This document shows, one piece after another, positions 60,740-64,000 of a DNA stretch of 64,000 nucleotides. A model generated the notes under the pieces. The model worked only from the letters and a program-made list of their open reading frames with translations, ran no database searches and was not told the origin of the DNA. Source of the DNA: CAWBRT01 sp963696525. Its GTDB lineage: Bacteria > Acidobacteriota > Terriglobia > Terriglobales > Acidobacteriaceae. The first letter of the stretch is position 1. Each line of letters opens with the position of its first letter. The translations under genes were made by a program, and so were the position numbers. The DNA lies in the NCBI GenBank assembly GCA_963696525.1, contig CAVOKO010000009.1:620001-684000 (forward strand), read 5' to 3'.

Positions 60740-61475
60740 CCGCACCCTGATTTCGGATCTCAGCCTGTCGGTCAGGCGCGGCGAGACCCTCATGCTGCTG
60801 GGACGCAGCGGCTCCGGCAAAACCACATCTCTCAAGCTGATCAATCGTCTGTTGGTGCCTGATGAGGGCAACGTTCTAGTGGATGGGGTCAATGCCGCCG
60901 TATGGGACCTAATCCGGCTGCGCCGTCATATCGGTTATGCGATCCAGGATGTCGGACTGTTTCCGCACTATACGGTCGAAGAGAACGTGGCGCTGGTTCC
61001 AAAGTTGGAGGCGTGGCAGCGCGACCGAATCGCCGCGCGAGTCAAGGAGGTGCTGGCCCTGGTAGGTCTGCCGGCGGACGAGTTTGCCAAACGCTACCCC
61101 AGCCAGCTCTCCGGCGGACAGAAGCAGCGCGTCGGCCTGGCCCGGGCGCTTGCCGCGGACCCGCCGATTCTGCTGATGGACGAACCATTCGGCGCGCTCG
61201 ATCCGATTACCAGGGCTGAGATTCGGCAGGAGTTTCACCAACTCCAGAGGCGGCTTGCCAAGACCGTGGTCTTCGTGACGCATGATTTGAGCGAGGCGCT
61301 CATGCTTGGCAATCGCATTGCCCTGATGGACTCCGGAGCCCTCAAAGGCATCTACCAACCAGAAGAGTTCTTGGCCAGCGACGATGTCGGGGTGAAACCT
61401 TATGTGGAAGCGTTTCGCCTGGCTCGGTGCGTGCCTTCCTCTTCTGATTACAGCTCCCGCGAAATCTCCGGTTAG
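60678..61475 (+). CDS. Osmoprotectant ABC transporter ATP-binding protein (OpuCA/ProV-like)
   Basis: This 265-residue protein has a Walker A LGRSGSGKTTSLK (41-53), a signature LSGGQKQRVGLARALA and a Walker B ILLMDEPFGALDPITR. The Q-loop region YAIQDVGLFPHYTVEENVA is typical of glycine betaine/choline ATPases. It lacks the C-terminal CBS pair of longer OpuA/OpuCA proteins. It lies two bases before the permease gene and powers import of compatible solutes. Confidence 0.9.
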   Translation: MSTSPEIAIEFSRVHYRLNPDRTLISDLSLSVRRGETLMLLGRSGSGKTTSLKLINRLLVPDEGNVLVDGVNAAVWDLIRLRRHIGYAIQDVGLFPHYTVEENVALVPKLEAWQRDRIAARVKEVLALVGLPADEFAKRYPSQLSGGQKQRVGLARALAADPPILLMDEPFGALDPITRAEIRQEFHQLQRRLAKTVVFVTHDLSEALMLGNRIALMDSGALKGIYQPEEFLASDDVGVKPYVEAFRLARCVPSSSDYSSREISG

Positions 61476-61477
61476 CC

Positions 61478-62113
61478 ATGATGTCTGCCGCGCGCTACAT
61501 TTTCGACCACCGGCACGAGGTTGCGACGCTCGCGGCCGAACACTTCTGGCTGGTCTTCATCTCGATGCTTTTGGCGGTAGCGGTCGGTGTGCCACTCGGC
61601 ATCCTGCTAAGTCGCAGGCCGCAGTGGAAAGCCCTCGTCCTCGGCGCCAACAATGTGGTTCAAACCATTCCGAGCCTTGCCTTGTTCGGTCTGTTGCTGC
61701 CGCTCCCCTGGCTTGGAGTGCGGGCTGACCGGCTGGCCATCGCGGCGCTCACTCTCTATGCGTTGCTTCCCATCGTGCAAAATACCTATACCGGAATCGT
61801 GGGCGTCGACGCCTCCGCGCGCGAAGCCGCCATGGGGATGGGCCTCACCTCCCGCCAGTTGCTCTGGCATCTGGAACTGCCGCTGGCGTTCCCGGTGCTG
61901 CTAGCCGGAATCCGCGTGGCCACCGTGATTACGGTGGGCGTGGCTACCATAGCAGCCGCCATTGGGGCCGGCGGCTTGGGTGAATTTATTTTCCGCGGAC
62001 TGGCTATGGTGGACAATAACGTGATACTCGCCGGCGCCGTTCCCGCGGCCGCCATGGCTCTGGCCGCCGACTTCGTTCTGGGAACACTGCAACGGCTGGT
62101 GGCACGGCCCTGA
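61478..62113 (+). CDS. Osmoprotectant ABC transporter permease (OpuCB-like)
   Basis: This 211-residue protein has five to six membrane segments and the permease EAA-type loop ASAREAAMGMGLTSRQLLWH (about 110-130). FISMLLAVAVGVPLGILLSR and GGLGEFIFRGLAMVDNNVIL are typical of OpuCB/OsmW. It lies between the ATPase and the damaged binding-protein gene. Confidence 0.92.
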   Translation: MMSAARYIFDHRHEVATLAAEHFWLVFISMLLAVAVGVPLGILLSRRPQWKALVLGANNVVQTIPSLALFGLLLPLPWLGVRADRLAIAALTLYALLPIVQNTYTGIVGVDASAREAAMGMGLTSRQLLWHLELPLAFPVLLAGIRVATVITVGVATIAAAIGAGGLGEFIFRGLAMVDNNVILAGAVPAAAMALAADFVLGTLQRLVARP

Positions 62114-62130
62114 CCCCATTTCTGACCCTC

Positions 62131-63023
62131 ATGCCTGATATGGACCGTCGCGCCTTTATCGCCACCGTGCCGCTGTTGCTCGCAGCGTGCTCGCCGGCTC
62201 ATCGCCTGACCGTGGGCTCCAAGAACTTCACCGAGCAGCTCATCCTCGGCGAGATGCTGGCGCAACTGATCGCCGCAGTGACGCAGCAGCCGGTCGACCG
62301 CCGGCTCTATTTGGCCGGCACCTACATTTGCCATCAGGCGCTGCTGGCCGGCCGCATCGATCTCTACGCGGAGTACACCGGCACGGCTCTCGCCGCCGTT
62401 CTCAAACAGCGGCCCAGTGGCGATCACCGGCAAGTCTTTGAAGAGGTCAAGGAGCGAGTATCTACGCCGCTTTGGCCTGCAAGTCTTTCCTTCTCTGGGC
62501 TTCGACAACAGCTTCGCCATGGTGATGCGCGGCGACGATGCGCGCCGATTGAACCTGACCAAGCTGTCGCAGCTTGCGCCTTTCTCGCCCAAGCTGGAAT
62601 GGGAGTCGGCTATGAGTTTCTCGAACGCCGCGACGGCTACAACGGACTCGTCAGCACCTACGGGCTGAATTCGCCGCAACCCCGCGCGTCATGGATCTAG
62701 GTCTGCTCTATCGCGCGCTTGAAAACCGCCAGGTCGACATCATCGCCGGCGCAAATACCGACGGCCTGATTGCCGCATTGCGCCTGGTCGTGCTCGCCGA
62801 CGATCGCCACTACTTCCCGCCTTACGATGCGGTTCCGATCGTGCGCAATGACACCTTGCAGCGCCATCCGGCGGTCAGCTCCGCGCTGGACCGGCTCAGC
62901 GGACGCATTTCCGCGGAGGACATGCGCAGCATGAACTACGCCGTGGATGGAGAGAAACGCGACGCCGCCGAAGTGGCGCGCGAGTTCCTCGCCGGCCGCG
63001 GGCTCATCTCTATCCATCCATAG
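62131..63023 (+). pseudogene. Osmoprotectant-binding protein (OpuCC/OsmF-like) with three frameshifts
   Basis: The start has a lipoprotein-type signal (PLLLAACS) and KNFTEQLILGEMLAQ. Near 62457 the frame moves +1 (an extra base after GAGCGA), and FGLQVFPSLGFDNSFAMVMR continues in the second frame. Near 62601 one G is missing from a GGG run and the first frame resumes with GVGYEFLERRDGYNG. Near 62670 one T is missing (AATTCG for AATTTCG), and the third frame carries MDLGLLYRALENRQVD to the stop at 63023. Corrected, it is a normal binding protein of about 297 residues. As read, the transporter lacks a functional binding protein. Confidence 0.85.
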
Positions 63024-63029
63024 GCCAAG

Positions 63030-63110
63030 CTCGCGAAAGGCGACGCGGAGCGGAGACAGCGTCCTGGGGATCCTACGCTGCGCTCAGGATGACACTCCAG
63101 AAGATAGCAG
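63030..63110. repeat. Short palindrome-containing intergenic repeat
   Basis: Just after the binding-protein gene lies a GC-rich stretch with CAGCGT and ACGCTG as an inverted pair around GGGGATCC, ending in CTCAGGATGACACTCC. Such AGGATGACA-type sequences are interspersed in many bacterial genomes. It has no coding potential and no T-run for termination. Confidence 0.4.
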
Positions 63111-63137
63111 GCTGCTGAAAAGCACGTTCTTCGCACA

Positions 63138-63170
63138 TAAAAACGGCCCTCGCAACCATTTGCGAAGGCC
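63138..63170 (-). terminator. Intrinsic terminator of the radical SAM gene
   Basis: On the minus strand an eleven-pair stem (63160-63170 with 63145-63155, one G-T pair) closes a four-base loop and is followed by GTTTTTATG. It lies about 70 bases after the stop codon at 63242 of the radical SAM gene. The opposite strand has no useful T-run, so it should act for the minus strand only. Confidence 0.8.
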
Positions 63171-63241
63171 TTCAAAAAAATAGTACACCGGCGATTATAT
63201 CCGCGTCTCCGACCAGCCCCGATCTGAACTCGCCTGATCGG

Positions 63242-64000
63242 CTATGCACCCTGCCAATTGCGCCGGTCGACAATGGTTGGCGGCTCGTAGGTCATGCCTC
63301 TGGCAAGCCGCTTCTCTTCCCGCTTCGACGTCCATAGCAACAGCGGACCGGCGACCGAACGGATTAGGCGCGCCATCAGGCCAAATTCGCCTTCAATTTC
63401 GCGGCGAAGCACTCCGATCTTAGCCGAGACCGTGGCGTTCGTCGTCTTGAGCCGCTTCTCCATGGCCCAAAGCGACGCGTTGTAGGTGCTCTTCAGCTTG
63501 CGGCCGTCCACCAGGAAGCGCTCGCGAACCCGCGAGTCAGGATGATTCTTGTAACGCTTCCAGCCCTTGAACATGGTGTCGCAGATGCGATAAAGGCTGG
63601 GGCCATTGTTCTCGAAGTCGAAGCGAAACGCCCAATCGAGAAAGCGCTGCGAATCGTCGCGCGAGATGGCCGCATGCTTGAAGTTGAACTTGAATTGCCC
63701 ATGGATGTCGGCCAGATCCACATCGTCGAGCAGGCGTTTTTCCTCTTCCATCTGGAAGAACAGCGGCGTGCCCGGCACCGGCGTATAGAGCATGAACTGG
63801 TGGAAGTCGGTGTGGTGCTCAACCGCGTACTCGATTTCCTTGCGAATGTTCTCCGGCGTGTGATGCTCGAGTCCGACAATGGTCGATCCCAACAGCTTGA
63901 TGCCGTGCCCTCGCAACTCCGCGGCCAGCTCGTGGGTATCGGTATTGTTCAGCTTCGCGTAGGTCGAGTTCGGCGATTCCAACCCGACCCAAATCCAGGA
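63242..64000 (-). CDS. B12-binding-type radical SAM protein, C-terminal part (runs off the window)
   Basis: The frame is open to the window edge, reading SWIWVGLESPNSTYAKLNNT at the border, so the N-terminus with the B12 and CxxxCxxC parts is outside. The visible 252 residues contain KLLGSTIVGLEHHTPENIR and YTPVPGTPLFFQM, the end of the radical SAM barrel in the family that includes hopanoid and Mg-protoporphyrin-type enzymes. A helical C-terminal domain follows. The exact substrate cannot be given. A good terminator lies downstream. Confidence 0.8.
   Translation of the reverse strand, partial: SWIWVGLESPNSTYAKLNNTDTHELAAELRGHGIKLLGSTIVGLEHHTPENIRKEIEYAVEHHTDFHQFMLYTPVPGTPLFFQMEEEKRLLDDVDLADIHGQFKFNFKHAAISRDDSQRFLDWAFRFDFENNGPSLYRICDTMFKGWKRYKNHPDSRVRERFLVDGRKLKSTYNASLWAMEKRLKTTNATVSAKIGVLRREIEGEFGLMARLIRSVAGPLLLWTSKREEKRLARGMTYEPPTIVDRRNWQGA

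Overview
The window reads as a chromosomal segment of a moderately GC-rich Gram-negative soil bacterium. An Acidobacteriota (Terriglobia/Koribacter-like) origin is my inference. It rests on the style of the giant DUF11/C25 surface protein, on short palindromic intergenic repeats of a type I associate with that phylum, and on a very large glycosyltransferase locus; no rRNA or tRNA is present to confirm it. I see no phage, insertion sequence or CRISPR array.

Layout. (1) 147-6454, minus strand: six tightly packed genes encoding a BFD-tailed ferredoxin, a LarA-like(?) protein, a QPRTase/ModD-like protein, a MoCF-domain protein, an M24 'pita-bread' protein without metal ligands, and a BenE-type transporter. 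Two of these enzyme folds have lost their hallmark catalytic residues, so this may be an uncharacterised pathway. (2) 7124-9403: a membrane hybrid histidine kinase. (3) 10173-11141: a Wza-type polysaccharide export protein. (4) 11251-22482, minus strand: a compact RiPP-like operon with a PqqD-type recognition protein, a radical SAM/SPASM enzyme, a 61-residue three-cysteine precursor, an HPr-kinase-like protein, and a 2803-residue protein that joins a SipW-like signal peptidase domain, a signal-like segment, eight DUF11 repeats, a glycine-rich region and a C25 (gingipain-type) protease. This is the strongest candidate for a new system.

(5) 23132-57032: a roughly 34 kb exopolysaccharide/O-antigen locus. 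It holds eleven family-4-type glycosyltransferases (one broken by a +1 frameshift), one GT2 and one GT61, two FkbM and one class I methyltransferase, an asparagine synthetase, a NodU/CmcH carbamoyltransferase, an acyltransferase, a polymerase-like membrane protein, a Wzm/Wzt ABC exporter, a Wzz/BY-kinase, a TPR protein, an O-antigen ligase, and a WecA-type initiating transferase. Together they should start a glycan on undecaprenyl phosphate, extend and decorate it, export it and control its length. No Wzx flippase is visible.

(6) 57472-59438: a PF14907-type nucleotidyltransferase and two small secreted or membrane proteins. (7) 60281-63023: an osmoprotectant (OpuC-type) ABC transporter whose substrate-binding protein carries three frameshifts. 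(8) 63242-64000: the C-terminal part of a B12-binding-type radical SAM protein that runs off the window, followed by a good intrinsic terminator. Start codons were moved inward where a Shine-Dalgarno sequence, coupling or domain boundary favoured it; each case is noted in its entry.
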